A stretch of 64,000 nucleotides of DNA from Flavobacterium sp. (GCF_017744675.1 NZ_JAGIAV010000004.1:1119033-1183032), one strand, 5' to 3'; shown: positions 49,463 to 58,378, counted from the stretch's first letter. A program made the numbers and translations. The notes: generated by a model not told the origin, from the letters alone.

Positions 49463-49987
49463 TTAAAAACTTGATTTGATAATATCTTTTAACTGTTGGT
49501 CTAATTCTGGATTTGAAATTTTGTTTACTTGCAAGTCAAAGTTTGAATTGAAAGCAGGAAGCGAAAAAGATCCTTTAATATCGGCTCCATAACGAGGAAA
49601 AAGATTTTGAGCAATGCCTAAAACTGATGCTCCGCCTCTTCCTCCTGGTGAAGTTGCCAATAATAACATTGGTTTGTGCTGAAAAACATCTTTTTCAATA
49701 CGAGAACTCCAATCGAAAACATTCTTGAAAGCAACAGAATAATTTCCGTTATTTTCTGCCATTGAAACTACTAAGATATCGGCCTCTTTCAATTTATTCA
49801 AAAAGGCTTGAGCCACTTCGTGCTGACCAATTTCCTTCTCCAAATCGACGCTAAAAACCGGCATGGCAAAATCATTAAGATCTAAGACCTCAACATCGGC
49901 ATTTTCGAATAAACTAGATGCGTAAGTAGCTAAACGTTTGTTGATTGAATGCTTACTGTTACTTCCTCCAAAGGCGATTATTTTCAT
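49463..49987 (-). CDS. NADPH-dependent FMN reductase family protein
   Basis: 174 residues with the flavodoxin-like fold of this family: MKIIAFGGSNSKHSINKRLA (flavin phosphate loop, 1-20), VEVLDLNDFAMPVFSVD, DILVVSMAENNGNYSVAFKN (about 91-110) and LLATSPGGRGGASVL. The family reduces flavins or quinones with NAD(P)H, and some members detoxify azo compounds or chromate. Its small size fits the short NADPH:FMN oxidoreductases. It heads a likely two-gene transcript with the transglutaminase-like gene. Confidence 0.85.
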   Translation of the reverse strand: MKIIAFGGSNSKHSINKRLATYASSLFENADVEVLDLNDFAMPVFSVDLEKEIGQHEVAQAFLNKLKEADILVVSMAENNGNYSVAFKNVFDWSSRIEKDVFQHKPMLLLATSPGGRGGASVLGIAQNLFPRYGADIKGSFSLPAFNSNFDLQVNKISNPELDQQLKDIIKSSF

Positions 49988-50092
49988 ATTGGTGCTATTT
50001 ATAAGTTTGATGCTTTCAAAAATTAAGCCATAAAATTACAATCTGTTTTTATTTAATTAAAAAAAGACAGCTTTAATTTGGTTTATTTTGTT

Positions 50093-51007
50093 CTAAGATT
50101 CTATTTCAAAAATCTCTTTTTGAATTTCTACAGAATAATCATTTGGCGAAATACTTCCTCCAAAAGCTTTAGCATAAACTTTAGTAAATTCTGCCCCAAA
50201 ATATAATATAATAGCCGAGTAATAGACCCAAACCAAAATTATAATAATAGAACCTGCTGCGCCATAAACACTGGCAACTGTCGAATTTCCTAAGTAAACC
50301 CCAATCGCAAATTTACCTATCATAAATAGAATTGCGGTGCAGGAAGCTCCTATAAAAGCATCTTTCCATCTAATAATTCCGTCAGGTAAAGTTCGGAATA
50401 TAATTGCGAAAAGCAATGTAATGCTGGCAAAAACAATCAGCAAGTTTACAATGTAAAAAAAGTAAACGGTAGTGTCTGGAAAGTACAATTTTAAGCGGGC
50501 ATTTAATACGTCTAAAGTAGCATTGACCATTAAGCTGACCAACATTAAAAACCCAACAGAAACGATCATAGAAAAAGACATGATCCTGTTTTGGATAAAT
50601 TTTCGAAGGCCTTTATTGGGTTTTGCCCGAAGTCCCCAAATGTAGTTTATAGAACTTTGAATTTCTGCAAAAACTCCCGAAGCCCCAATCAGCAACATTA
50701 CAACCCCAAAAACGGTTACAAATACACTGCTGTCTGATAATTGAACATTTTTGATTGCCTCCTGAATTTGCACCGCAGCATTATTTCCAACCAACCTATT
50801 TATTTGACCGTATAACTGACCTGTGACTGCCTCTTCCCCAAAAAAGAAGCCACAAATGGTAATTATAATAATCAATAAAGGAGGCAACGCAAAAATGGTA
50901 TAGTAAGATAATGCCGCACTAAGCTTTATAGCATTATCATCATTGAATTCTAAAAATGTCGTTTTTAATAAATACCAAGTTTTTGAAAATATATTGTGTT
51001 TTTTCAT
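50093..51007 (-). CDS. YihY/BrkB family membrane protein
   Basis: 304 residues with six hydrophobic helices. The family signature is visible at the N-terminus: FLEFNDDNAIKLSAALSYYT (about 20-39), followed by FALPPLLIIIITICGFFFG. Later segments include GVVMLLIGASGVFAEIQSSI and SIIIILVWVYYSAIILYFGAEFTKVYA. YihY/BrkB proteins are inner-membrane proteins of unknown mechanism, sometimes called ribonuclease BN by old annotation, which is not supported by the sequence. Upstream lies the structured repeat region. Confidence 0.9.
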   Translation of the reverse strand: MKKHNIFSKTWYLLKTTFLEFNDDNAIKLSAALSYYTIFALPPLLIIIITICGFFFGEEAVTGQLYGQINRLVGNNAAVQIQEAIKNVQLSDSSVFVTVFGVVMLLIGASGVFAEIQSSINYIWGLRAKPNKGLRKFIQNRIMSFSMIVSVGFLMLVSLMVNATLDVLNARLKLYFPDTTVYFFYIVNLLIVFASITLLFAIIFRTLPDGIIRWKDAFIGASCTAILFMIGKFAIGVYLGNSTVASVYGAAGSIIIILVWVYYSAIILYFGAEFTKVYAKAFGGSISPNDYSVEIQKEIFEIES

Positions 51008-51123
51008 TTGCTGATTTTTTGATATTCACTCAAATTTAAGCATTAATAAAAATTCACTGCTTCTTGGATTTTCATGGAATCTTATATTTTTTCCATGTTG
51101 CGTTTTACCATTCTATTAATATA

Positions 51124-51337
51124 GTCCCTACGGGACATTACTTAATGTCTATATTTTTTTTCTACCAATATTAAATCTCTATCGAGATTTTTATTCAATA
51201 CTCCGCTAGGAGTTCAATATCGGTAGAAAATAATTATCGACATTGAATCTCATTGAGATTTTTATTCAATACTCCGCTAGGAGTTCAATATCGGTAGCCA
51301 TAGAAAATAACAATTCAAAGTTGTCCCGTAGGGACTA
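51124..51337. repeat. Chain of small palindromes with an exact 43-bp duplication
   Basis: The 345-bp spacer holds, in order, GTCCCTACGGGAC, ATCTCTATCGAGAT, CTCCGCTAGGAG, AATCTCATTGAGATT, CTCCGCTAGGAG and TCCCGTAGGGA, each a small palindrome. A 43-bp block from GAGATTTTTATTC to ATCGGTAG is repeated exactly at 51184-51226 and 51255-51297. CTACCAATATT and AATATCGGTAG enclose the first copy and can form an outer stem. The outermost GTCCCTACGGGA and TCCCGTAGGGAC are mirror images. I recall similar CCTACGGGA-type repeats in other Bacteroidota. No gene was seen in this spacer. Confidence 0.85.
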
Positions 51338-51353
51338 CACCTGTATGCATTAC

Positions 51354-52031
51354 CTATTTATAATGGCAGAAAATCCCTTTATCATAAACCGTCCATAAAC
51401 TTGCTTTTTGGTTGGCAGCTTTTAAAGCATTATTTGCCCAAGTATTGCAAGTGTAGAAAAGGCTATAACTTCCTTTGGCTTCATAAAAAGCATCTTTTTT
51501 CCCGTAGCTATGGCCTTCAATCCATTGTGGGTGAAGCGGATTACTGAAACTCTCAGAAATATACGTTACTAGTTTTTGATAATTTTCTTTTGAAATCAAA
51601 ATGCGTTTACAATCTTCTCCTTCTCGTAATTGTTTGAAAAATGTAGCATGAACAGCAGAAGAACTGATTCCGAAAGCTGCCTTGAAAGCAGTACTTGCTT
51701 TTAAATCTGCCCATTCCGGCGTCTCCAAATAAAAACCTTTGTCGCCCCAGCCAAAAGCAATGTAATTCATTAAAGAATCTTTTGATTGGGTTTGATTGAA
51801 TTGAATTTCATTTCGCCAATCTTTGATTTCGTTTCTAACAGGAACTACAATATCAGTGTGAACTCCGTTTGAGAGAATATAAATTGGAATAGCGTCTTGT
51901 TCTTCGACTTTTGCTATATCTGAATTGACTGTAATTTTGGAAATAATTAAAACAGATGAAATGTAAAGCGCCAGAAAAGCAAAGATTCCGAAAAGTGTCC
52001 AGCCCAAAAATTTGATAGCCTTTTTTAGCAT
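51354..52031 (-). CDS. TIGR02117/DUF2459 family protein
   Basis: 225 residues. One N-terminal transmembrane helix (about 7-30), then a periplasmic domain: LSNGVHTDIVVPVR (about 53-66, His58 and Asp60), YIAFGWGDKGFYLETPEW, VHATFF, and FYTCNTWANNALKAA near the C-terminus, with a conserved cysteine. This matches DUF2459/TIGR02117 (chp_urease_rgn). The His/Cys pattern resembles NlpC/P60-like cysteine peptidases. The role is unknown; it may act in the periplasm on peptidoglycan or another substrate. Its stop codon lies at the edge of the palindrome chain. Confidence 0.85.
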   Translation of the reverse strand: MLKKAIKFLGWTLFGIFAFLALYISSVLIISKITVNSDIAKVEEQDAIPIYILSNGVHTDIVVPVRNEIKDWRNEIQFNQTQSKDSLMNYIAFGWGDKGFYLETPEWADLKASTAFKAAFGISSSAVHATFFKQLREGEDCKRILISKENYQKLVTYISESFSNPLHPQWIEGHSYGKKDAFYEAKGSYSLFYTCNTWANNALKAANQKASLWTVYDKGIFCHYK

Positions 52032-52156
52032 TTTGATTGGTTGATTTTAGATTAGTAATTGGTTATTTTTTCTGTAACCAATTTTTAAGCCAAAAAATTT
52101 CTAGGATGAAAATTTGTTTCACGCAGATTTTGCAGATTGAGCTAATTTCTCATTTT

Positions 52157-52245
52157 TGTCTTCCTGAGCGAAGTCGAAGGACAAGTAAGGAACTATACAA
52201 AGAGAAGCCAATCTTTGCGGGGCTTCGACTTCGCTCAGCCTGACA
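52157..52245. repeat. Inverted pair of the CTTCGACTTCGCTCAG repeat
   Basis: CTGAGCGAAGTCGAAG (52164-52179) is exactly complementary to CTTCGACTTCGCTCAG (52223-52238), and the stem extends loosely to TGTC (52157-52160) and GACA (52242-52245). The 43-bp loop holds no frame of note. The core recurs at 58631-58645 inside a gene and in altered form at 56409-56424. The element sits in the 312-bp spacer between the DUF2459 and ychF genes, which holds no gene. Confidence 0.85.
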
Positions 52246-52273
52246 ATTACAATCTTCAATTTTATGAATAAAA

Positions 52274-52299
52274 AAACTGCTGAATTCCTCCAGCAGTTT
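52274..52299. terminator. Terminator ahead of ychF (3' side)
   Basis: AAACTGCTG (52274-52282) pairs with CAGCAGTTT (52291-52299); A-runs to the left give a U-run on the minus strand, so it most likely ends ychF. Confidence 0.7.
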
Positions 52300-52343
52300 A
52301 GTCTATTATCTTTTTTCTTTACTCTATTGTCTCAAGAAAAAGA

Positions 52344-53438
52344 TTAAACGTTAAAACGGAAGTGCATTACATCACCATCTTTTACGATATATTCTTTTCC
52401 TTCAACTCTGAATTTCCCTGCCTCTTTTGCTTTCGCTTCAGAACCATAGTGAACGTAATCGTCATAAGAAATTACCTCAGCACGGATAAACCCTTTTTCG
52501 AAGTCTGTATGGATAACTCCAGCTGCTTGTGGTGCAGTTGCTCCGATATTGATTGTCCAAGCACGAACTTCTTTTACACCAGCTGTAAAGTAAGTTTGTT
52601 GTTTTAATAATTTGTAAGCTGCACGAATTAAAACTGATGCTCCTGGCTCTTCTAATCCCATATCTTCTAAGAAAACCTGACGCTCTTCGTAGCTTTCCAA
52701 TTCTGTAATATCTGCCTCAGCTCCTACTGAAAGTACAATAACTTCAGCATCTTCGTCTTTTACTAATTCACGAACTTGGTCTACGTATTTGTTTCCATTT
52801 ACTGCTGAACTCTCGTCAACGTTACAAACGTATAAAACTGGTTTTGCAGTAATTAATTGGAAGCTTTCCATTAAAACTTCTTCATCATTATTTTGAGGAA
52901 CGATAGTTCTAGCCGATTTTGCTTGCAATAATGCTTCTCTAATTCTATTTAGTAAAGCTTCTTCTGTTTGAGCTTCTTTGTTTCCTGTTTTTGCAGCACG
53001 TTTTACTTTTTCTAAACGTTTTTCGATTGTTTCCAAATCTTTTAACTGCAATTCGATATCGATGGTTTCTTTATCACGAATTGGGTTTACGTTTCCGTCA
53101 ACGTGTACAATATTGTCATTATCAAAACAACGCAAAACGTGAATGATAGCATTACACTCTCTAATGTTTCCTAAAAACTGGTTTCCAAGACCTTCACCTT
53201 TACTTGCTCCTTTTACTAAACCTGCAATATCTACGATGTCAACAGTTGCCATTTGAACGCGCTCTGGTTTTACCAATTCTTCCAATTTGTTGATTCTTGG
53301 ATCTGGAACGTTTACAACACCAATATTAGGTTCGATTGTACAAAAAGGAAAGTTGGCACTTTGCGCTTTTGCATTAGATAAACAATTAAATAATGTTGAT
53401 TTTCCAACATTTGGTAATCCTACAATTCCTGCTTTCAT
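52344..53438 (-). CDS. ychF: Redox-responsive ATPase/GTPase YchF
   Basis: 364 residues. The TRAFAC P-loop GLPNVGKSTLFNCLSNA (7-23) is followed by the switch region and DIAGLVKGASKGEGLGNQFL (about 68-87). It has a helical insertion, the NVDE motif replacing NKxD (about 205-208), which explains its ATP preference, and a C-terminal TGS-like domain (AWTINIGATAPQAAGVIH, HFRFNV at the end). YchF binds ribosomes and is linked to oxidative-stress regulation. A minus-strand TATATTTG box at 53566-53573 could be its promoter, giving a leader of about 120 nt. Confidence 0.93.
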   Translation of the reverse strand: MKAGIVGLPNVGKSTLFNCLSNAKAQSANFPFCTIEPNIGVVNVPDPRINKLEELVKPERVQMATVDIVDIAGLVKGASKGEGLGNQFLGNIRECNAIIHVLRCFDNDNIVHVDGNVNPIRDKETIDIELQLKDLETIEKRLEKVKRAAKTGNKEAQTEEALLNRIREALLQAKSARTIVPQNNDEEVLMESFQLITAKPVLYVCNVDESSAVNGNKYVDQVRELVKDEDAEVIVLSVGAEADITELESYEERQVFLEDMGLEEPGASVLIRAAYKLLKQQTYFTAGVKEVRAWTINIGATAPQAAGVIHTDFEKGFIRAEVISYDDYVHYGSEAKAKEAGKFRVEGKEYIVKDGDVMHFRFNV

Positions 53439-53725
53439 CTGTTTGTTTCTATTTATTATTGACCTCTTAAGGCCTTCAACATTAAACCCTGTTATTTAAT
53501 GCCTTATGATTTACGTGTTTTTCTTGATTTCTGCCAAAATGCTATTTTTTGGCTTTAAAATTTTGCAAATATAAGATTTAATAGCTCTTGCGCGAAGTAA
53601 AAATGTTCAATAATATAATTTTAGACATATCCAATGAAATTTTTAAACATTTTATTAATTTTTTGTTAAAAAACATTACTTTTATAAAACTAGTCAACAA
53701 AAACAAACCAAAAAAACCACTCATT

Positions 53726-56392
53726 ATGAAAAAGATTGCATTATTACTATTTCTGCTGAATTCAGCGTTTCTCTTTGCACAGAAAGAGGTCTCGGGTATT
53801 GTAAAAGACAAATCTGGCGCACCGCTTCCTGGTGTAAATATTTTAGAAAAAGGCACTTCAAATGGCGTTTCTACAGATTTTGAAGGCAGCTACAAAATAA
53901 AGGTAAAAGAAGGCGCAACTTTAATCTTTAGTTACGTTGGATTTTCAACAGTAGAAAAACCAGTTTCTAGCAATAAATTAGACATTACCTTAGGCGAAAG
54001 CGAAGGACAAGTTTTAAATGATGTTGTGGTTACAGGATCTAGAAGCACTAAAAGAACCGTTGTAAATTCTGCCGTTCCTATTGACGTTATTAGTGTAAAA
54101 GACGTGACAACACAAAGCGGTAAAATCGAAATCAATCAGCTACTCCAATATGTTGCACCATCTTTTAATGCCAATAAACAATCAGGTTCGGATGGTGCCG
54201 ATCACGTAGATCCAGCTTCTTTGAGAGGTATGGGACCAGACCAAACCTTAGTTTTGATTAACGGAAAAAGAAGGCATCAATCTTCTCTAATTAACTTATT
54301 TGGAACAAGAGGGCGCGGGAATACAGGAACAGATTTGAATGCAATTCCAGCCGCTTCTATTAAAAGAATTGAGATTTTGCGCGACGGTGCTTCGGCACAA
54401 TATGGTTCTGATGCCATTGCTGGAGTTATCAATATCATAACAAACGACAACGTAGATGAATTAACAGGTTCTGTAACTTATGGTGTTTTTAATACTCATG
54501 CACAAGGCGAATTTCTTCCAGGAACACCAAACACAAAAGGATACCGATTAGATCAACATGGAAACGGAAATTCGTACGGAAAAGATCAGGATTTTGACGG
54601 TGGTTCTGTAAGAGTTGCGGCTAATTATGGAGTAGCATTAGGAACTAAAGGCGGTTATGCAAACTTTACAGGTGAGTTTTTAAACAAAAATAAAACGCTT
54701 AGACCCGCTTATGATTTCAGAAAAGGTTTTGGAGATGCGAGCATGCATGGTGTCAATTTGTTTGCTAATTTCTCTGTTCCAATTGCAGACAAAACAGAGT
54801 TTTATGCTTTTGGAGGAAGCAATTTTAGAGACACTGATGCTTACGCCTTTACTAGAAATGATGGTGAAAGAGTGGTAGAATCGGTTTATCCGGGTGGTTA
54901 TACGCCAAGAATTACTTCAAAAATTAATGATAACTCAATTGCTGCCGGAATCAAAACAGAATCTTCTGGAGGATGGAAATTTGATTTAAGCAACACTTTT
55001 GGGAAAAATAAATTCCAATATGATATTAAAGGAACAATTAACGCATCATTGGAAGAAAAATCTCCTCATGAATTTGATGCTGGAGGACATAGTTTGCTTC
55101 AAAACACTACTAATTTTGATATTTCTAAAAACTATGATAGTGTTTTAGAAGGTTTTAATATTGCTTTTGGAACTGAATTTAGAGTAGAAAAATTTGAGAT
55201 TTTTGCAGGAGAAGAAGGCTCTTATGCTACTTACGATACCAACGGAAAACCTATAACGGATCCAAGTACTCAAAGTCCGCCAACAATTCCTAATCCAGAT
55301 TACGACCCAACAGATCCGAACTCTTCACCAACAATACCAAGACCAGGAGGTTCGCAAGGTTTTCCTGGCTATAGTCCAGCAAATGAAGTAAACAAAAGCC
55401 GCACAAACTTCTCTTTATATGCCGATGGGGAATTGGACGTTACAAAAGCCTGGTTGGTTAGCGGAGCTTTGCGTTTTGAAAATTACAGTGATTTTGGAAG
55501 CACTTTAAATGGAAAATTAGCCTCAAGATTGAAACTTGGCAACCACTTTAATTTGAGAGGTTCGGTAAGTACAGGTTTCCGCGCTCCATCATTGGCTCAA
55601 ATTTATTACAATTTACGTTTTACCAATTTTAACGCAAGCGGTGCAACCGAAGTTTTACTGGCACCAAACGACAGCGAAGTTACCAGAGCTTTTGGAATCA
55701 GTAAATTAAATGAAGAAAAAGCAGTAAATGCGTCTCTAGGTTTTACTGCAACTTATGGAGATTTTACTGCGACAATTGACGGTTATTACATTCAAGTAAA
55801 AGATCGTATTGTACTTACTGGATATTTTGACGCAAGCTCTTTAAATCTTGGCGTTTCTGAAGCACAATTTTTTGCCAATGGCGTTGATACCAGCACACAT
55901 GGTCTTGACGTGGTTCTCTCTTGGAAAAAAGGATTCGATTTTGGCCATCTTAGCGCAACTTTGGTTGGAAATGTTAATGACATGAAAATTAACAAAGTCA
56001 AAAACGGCAACCTAGATGAAGCTACTTTCTTCGGAAAACGTGAAAAAGCCTTTTTATTAGCTTCTGCACCAGACAATAAATTTGGTTTAAACCTAAATTA
56101 TAATAAGAACAAGTTTGATGCAGGATTAGCTTTTACTCGTTTCAGTAGAGTTGTTTTGGTTGATTATGCCGATGAAGATGACGTTTACAATCCGAAAGTG
56201 GTAACCGATTTAACTCTTGGATACCAATTTACTAAAAGCTTAAAACTGACTATTGGAAGCAACAACTTGTTTAATATCTATCCAACAAAACAAGATGAGC
56301 AAGGAAACACAGAAGCTGGAGGTTATTGGGATGCCGTACAAATGGGATTTAGCGGTGCTTACTACTATGCCAGACTTGGATTTAATTTTTAA
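53726..56392 (+). CDS. TonB-dependent receptor
   Basis: 888 residues from the ATG at 53726, chosen because it opens a signal peptide (MKKIALLLFLLNSAFLFAQ); the frame is open further left but that part is not signal-like. An N-terminal carboxypeptidase-regulatory-like domain (about 22-105: VSGIVKDKSGAPLPGVNILE) is followed by the plug (about 130-240: GPDQTLVLINGKRRHQSS and GASAQYGSDAIAGVINIIT) and a large barrel ending ARLGFNF with a terminal phenylalanine. No SusD-type partner is adjacent, so it is a receptor of the non-Sus type, importing an unknown ligand with TonB energy. Confidence 0.9.
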   Translation: MKKIALLLFLLNSAFLFAQKEVSGIVKDKSGAPLPGVNILEKGTSNGVSTDFEGSYKIKVKEGATLIFSYVGFSTVEKPVSSNKLDITLGESEGQVLNDVVVTGSRSTKRTVVNSAVPIDVISVKDVTTQSGKIEINQLLQYVAPSFNANKQSGSDGADHVDPASLRGMGPDQTLVLINGKRRHQSSLINLFGTRGRGNTGTDLNAIPAASIKRIEILRDGASAQYGSDAIAGVINIITNDNVDELTGSVTYGVFNTHAQGEFLPGTPNTKGYRLDQHGNGNSYGKDQDFDGGSVRVAANYGVALGTKGGYANFTGEFLNKNKTLRPAYDFRKGFGDASMHGVNLFANFSVPIADKTEFYAFGGSNFRDTDAYAFTRNDGERVVESVYPGGYTPRITSKINDNSIAAGIKTESSGGWKFDLSNTFGKNKFQYDIKGTINASLEEKSPHEFDAGGHSLLQNTTNFDISKNYDSVLEGFNIAFGTEFRVEKFEIFAGEEGSYATYDTNGKPITDPSTQSPPTIPNPDYDPTDPNSSPTIPRPGGSQGFPGYSPANEVNKSRTNFSLYADGELDVTKAWLVSGALRFENYSDFGSTLNGKLASRLKLGNHFNLRGSVSTGFRAPSLAQIYYNLRFTNFNASGATEVLLAPNDSEVTRAFGISKLNEEKAVNASLGFTATYGDFTATIDGYYIQVKDRIVLTGYFDASSLNLGVSEAQFFANGVDTSTHGLDVVLSWKKGFDFGHLSATLVGNVNDMKINKVKNGNLDEATFFGKREKAFLLASAPDNKFGLNLNYNKNKFDAGLAFTRFSRVVLVDYADEDDVYNPKVVTDLTLGYQFTKSLKLTIGSNNLFNIYPTKQDEQGNTEAGGYWDAVQMGFSGAYYYARLGFNF

Positions 56393-56403
56393 TTATGATC
56401 ATA

Positions 56404-56430
56404 AGGAGCTTCGACTCCGCTCAGCCTGAT
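56404..56430. repeat. Variant copy of the CTTCGAC-CGCTCAG repeat
   Basis: GGAGCTTCGACTCCGCTCAG then CCTGATAAAC (56405-56434), one base changed from CTTCGACTTCGCTCAGCCTGA of the copy at 52223. It lies between the receptor stop codon and its terminator. Confidence 0.75.
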
Positions 56431-56445
56431 AAACATTATAAGAAC

Positions 56446-56479
56446 AAAAAAATCCTGAGTATAATGCTCAGGATTTTTT
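56446..56479. terminator. Bidirectional terminator after the TonB receptor
   Basis: AAAATCCTGAG (ending 56459), loop TATAATG, CTCAGGATTTTTT (56467-56479): an 11-bp stem with T-runs on both strands, between the receptor and the convergent lipobox-less secreted protein gene. Confidence 0.85.
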
Positions 56480-56494
56480 CTTCTATTTATTTAA

Positions 56495-57658
56495 TTACAA
56501 TTTAAACTCTAAAGATGTGATGATGGCTTTTTCCTCATCTGTTGCTGTAAACCCTGAAACATCCCAATAATTGGTCAAGATTTTATTTTTCTTATTAAAC
56601 AGAGATTTTTCCTTGAAAACATCACTTTCATTATACGTGAAATTTTGTTTGTTGAAACCCGTTGTAACGAAACTGTTTCTTACTTGAACATTTTTGGTTT
56701 TGTCTTTTAAAACCACATCATAACCAATTTCCTCATTAGAACTCAACACATAATAATCGGTTCCATCCCATCTGTAATTTACTTTTACAAAAGATTTTGT
56801 TAAGTTTTTTTCGCCTTCTTTTGTTTTTTCTTCCACTTTATCAAGAGTTGCAGGCGTAGTTGAAATCGTAAATTCTACAATAATCTTTTTCAAAGGATCA
56901 TAAATGATTTCGAAATTATCAATTGCTTCTTTGGCTTTATCCAACGGAACAACTGTCATTATGTAGTAATCTTTGTTTTTCGAATGTCCTTTTATTGTAA
57001 AATCATATGATTTTTTTGACTTCGAATCTAATAATGGATCAAAATATTTAAAATTCGAGTAATTCTCCATTATATTATTCAGATTATAGCCCTTTAAATC
57101 GGCGCTTACATCTGCTTCTAATAATCCGTAAGAGCGATTTTGCTCAACTAATAAAGTGGTTGCATTATTATTTTTATCAAATTGAAAATTTACCAACCCA
57201 TCATTATAATACGTATACTGATTGTCGAGCATAAAAAACTCTCTCACATATACTTTCTGTCTATGGGAAACACTAATCTTCTTAGTAGAATTGTTAACTA
57301 ATTTCTGCAGTATTTTTTCGGGAGATTCCTTAGATAAAACTACTTCATCTAATTTATTGTTTTTACTCTTTAAATAAATAACAAATTTTTGATCTCCATT
57401 TAAAGAAGTCCAGCGTACAGTCACATCTTCATAATTAGTTTCAGAAACCTGCACATTAGATCCCCCAGTCAGCATAAAAGTGACTTTCCCTTCTTCATTG
57501 CTCAGTAAAATCTGCTGGGTTTTCATTATTTTAACCGTAGCGTTTTGTATTGGCTCTAAGGTTTCTATATCCCTAACAATAATAGAATACTCTTCGCTTT
57601 GTGCAAAAACGCTTACATAGTTGAGTAAAACAACAAATAAAAGTAGCAATCTCTTCAT
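56495..57658 (-). CDS. Secreted protein with carboxypeptidase-regulatory-like domain
   Basis: 387 residues from the ATG at 57658; one further ATG lies 6 nt upstream. Signal peptide ending VFAQ (about 20). The first 100 residues form a carboxypeptidase-regulatory-like beta domain (IIVRDIETLEPIQNATVKI, SNEEGKVTFML), often used by Bacteroidota to display proteins at the outer membrane. The rest is beta rich, with VYVREFFMLDNQYTYYNDGL and YDFTIKGHSKNKDYYIM, and ends ITSLEFKL. No catalytic motif; it could be a cargo or accessory protein of the neighbouring receptor, which is inference. Confidence 0.75.
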   Translation of the reverse strand: MKRLLLLFVVLLNYVSVFAQSEEYSIIVRDIETLEPIQNATVKIMKTQQILLSNEEGKVTFMLTGGSNVQVSETNYEDVTVRWTSLNGDQKFVIYLKSKNNKLDEVVLSKESPEKILQKLVNNSTKKISVSHRQKVYVREFFMLDNQYTYYNDGLVNFQFDKNNNATTLLVEQNRSYGLLEADVSADLKGYNLNNIMENYSNFKYFDPLLDSKSKKSYDFTIKGHSKNKDYYIMTVVPLDKAKEAIDNFEIIYDPLKKIIVEFTISTTPATLDKVEEKTKEGEKNLTKSFVKVNYRWDGTDYYVLSSNEEIGYDVVLKDKTKNVQVRNSFVTTGFNKQNFTYNESDVFKEKSLFNKKNKILTNYWDVSGFTATDEEKAIITSLEFKL

Positions 57659-57777
57659 AGGCATTGTTATTTTTTCAACTAAAGTATTATTTTTTTAACA
57701 ATAAAGCAACAGCTAAAAATAAAACATTAGCTATCAATAAAGTACCCTTTGCAAATACCTGAAAACAAAGCAAAAAA

Positions 57778-57803
57778 AATCCTGAACCAAAAGGCTCAGG
57801 ATT
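57778..57803 (-). terminator. Terminator after the ferredoxin gene
   Basis: AATCCTGA (57778-57785) pairs with TCAGGATT (57796-57803), and the stem continues inwards with CC/GG around AAAA. Read on the minus strand it is followed by a run of eight T, fitting the end of the ferredoxin gene. Confidence 0.8.
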
Positions 57804-57825
57804 ATATTTTAAACAGATAGAAAAA

Positions 57826-58176
57826 TTATTCAGCATGCAAAAATGCTTGTCTCTGCAATAAAGTTTCTTCGTCTTCAACGTGATTATCATCTGGTACACA
57901 ACAGTCAACAGGACAAACAGCAGCACACTGCGGCTCATCATGAAAACCTTTACATTCTGTACATTTTCCTGGAACTATATAGTAGATTTCATCAGAGATT
58001 GGAGTCTGCGCATCATCGGCGTCAACTTCAGTTCCGTCAGGTAATACAATTTTTCCAGAAAGACTTGTTCCGTCTTTATATCTCCAATCATCTGCTCCTT
58101 CATATATTGCTGTATTTGGGCACTCTGGTTCGCAAGCCCCGCAATTGATGCATTCGTCAGTTATAATTATTGCCAT
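57826..58176 (-). CDS. Dicluster 4Fe-4S ferredoxin
   Basis: 116 residues. The first cluster motif [11 protein letters not shown] (Cys9, Cys12, Cys15, Cys19) and the second [18 protein letters not shown] (Cys72, Cys75, Cys84, Cys88) are separated by an insertion of about 50 residues rich in Asp and Gly ([22 protein letters not shown]), a layout common in flavobacterial ferredoxins. Two extra cysteines (DCC, 92-93) lie behind the second site. It carries electrons between cytoplasmic redox enzymes; the partner is not adjacent. The acyl-CoA reductase gene lies divergently upstream across a word-repeat spacer. Confidence 0.92.
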   Translation of the reverse strand: MAIIITDECINCGACEPECPNTAIYEGADDWRYKDGTSLSGKIVLPDGTEVDADDAQTPISDEIYYIVPGKCTECKGFHDEPQCAAVCPVDCCVPDDNHVEDEETLLQRQAFLHAE

Positions 58177-58183
58177 CTTTTTT

Positions 58184-58324
58184 AGTCTTAAAGTTAAAAG
58201 TCATAAAGTCTAAAGTCATAAAGTCTAAAGTCATAAAATTTGAAAGTATTAAAACAAAAGTATTAAAGTCTTTTTCGGCTTTGGACTTTCGACTTTCGAC
58301 TTTCGACTTTTGTCTTTCGACTTA
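58184..58324. repeat. Word repeat of AAAGTC/GACTTT units with complementary arms
   Basis: The left part repeats AAAGTCAT and AAAGTCT in 8- and 7-nt steps (about 58191-58235). The right part repeats GACTTTC on the other sense in 7-nt steps (about 58283-58323: GGACTTTCGACTTTCGACTT). Every left word can pair with a right word, so the 201-bp spacer can fold into a long but slipping hairpin. It lies between the divergent ferredoxin and acyl-CoA reductase genes and includes the region where both promoters must lie. Confidence 0.85.
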
Positions 58325-58378
58325 ATTATGCTTATTTTTGTGCAAAATTACAATCAAAACAATTCATAAGCAAACATT

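Noticed and set aside
51184..51297. Two identical 43-bp blocks as CRISPR repeats
   Set aside because: Only two copies, each itself made of smaller palindromes, and no cas genes. Better described as a palindrome chain.
53588..53725. 46-residue N-terminal extension of the TonB receptor
   Set aside because: The added part is not a signal peptide and is very AT-rich; the ATG at 53726 opens a standard signal peptide.
57687..57941. 84-codon open frame on the minus strand overlapping the ferredoxin gene
   Set aside because: It lies in another frame across the end of the ferredoxin gene and its terminator; composition is not gene-like. The ferredoxin reading with eight cluster cysteines is certain.
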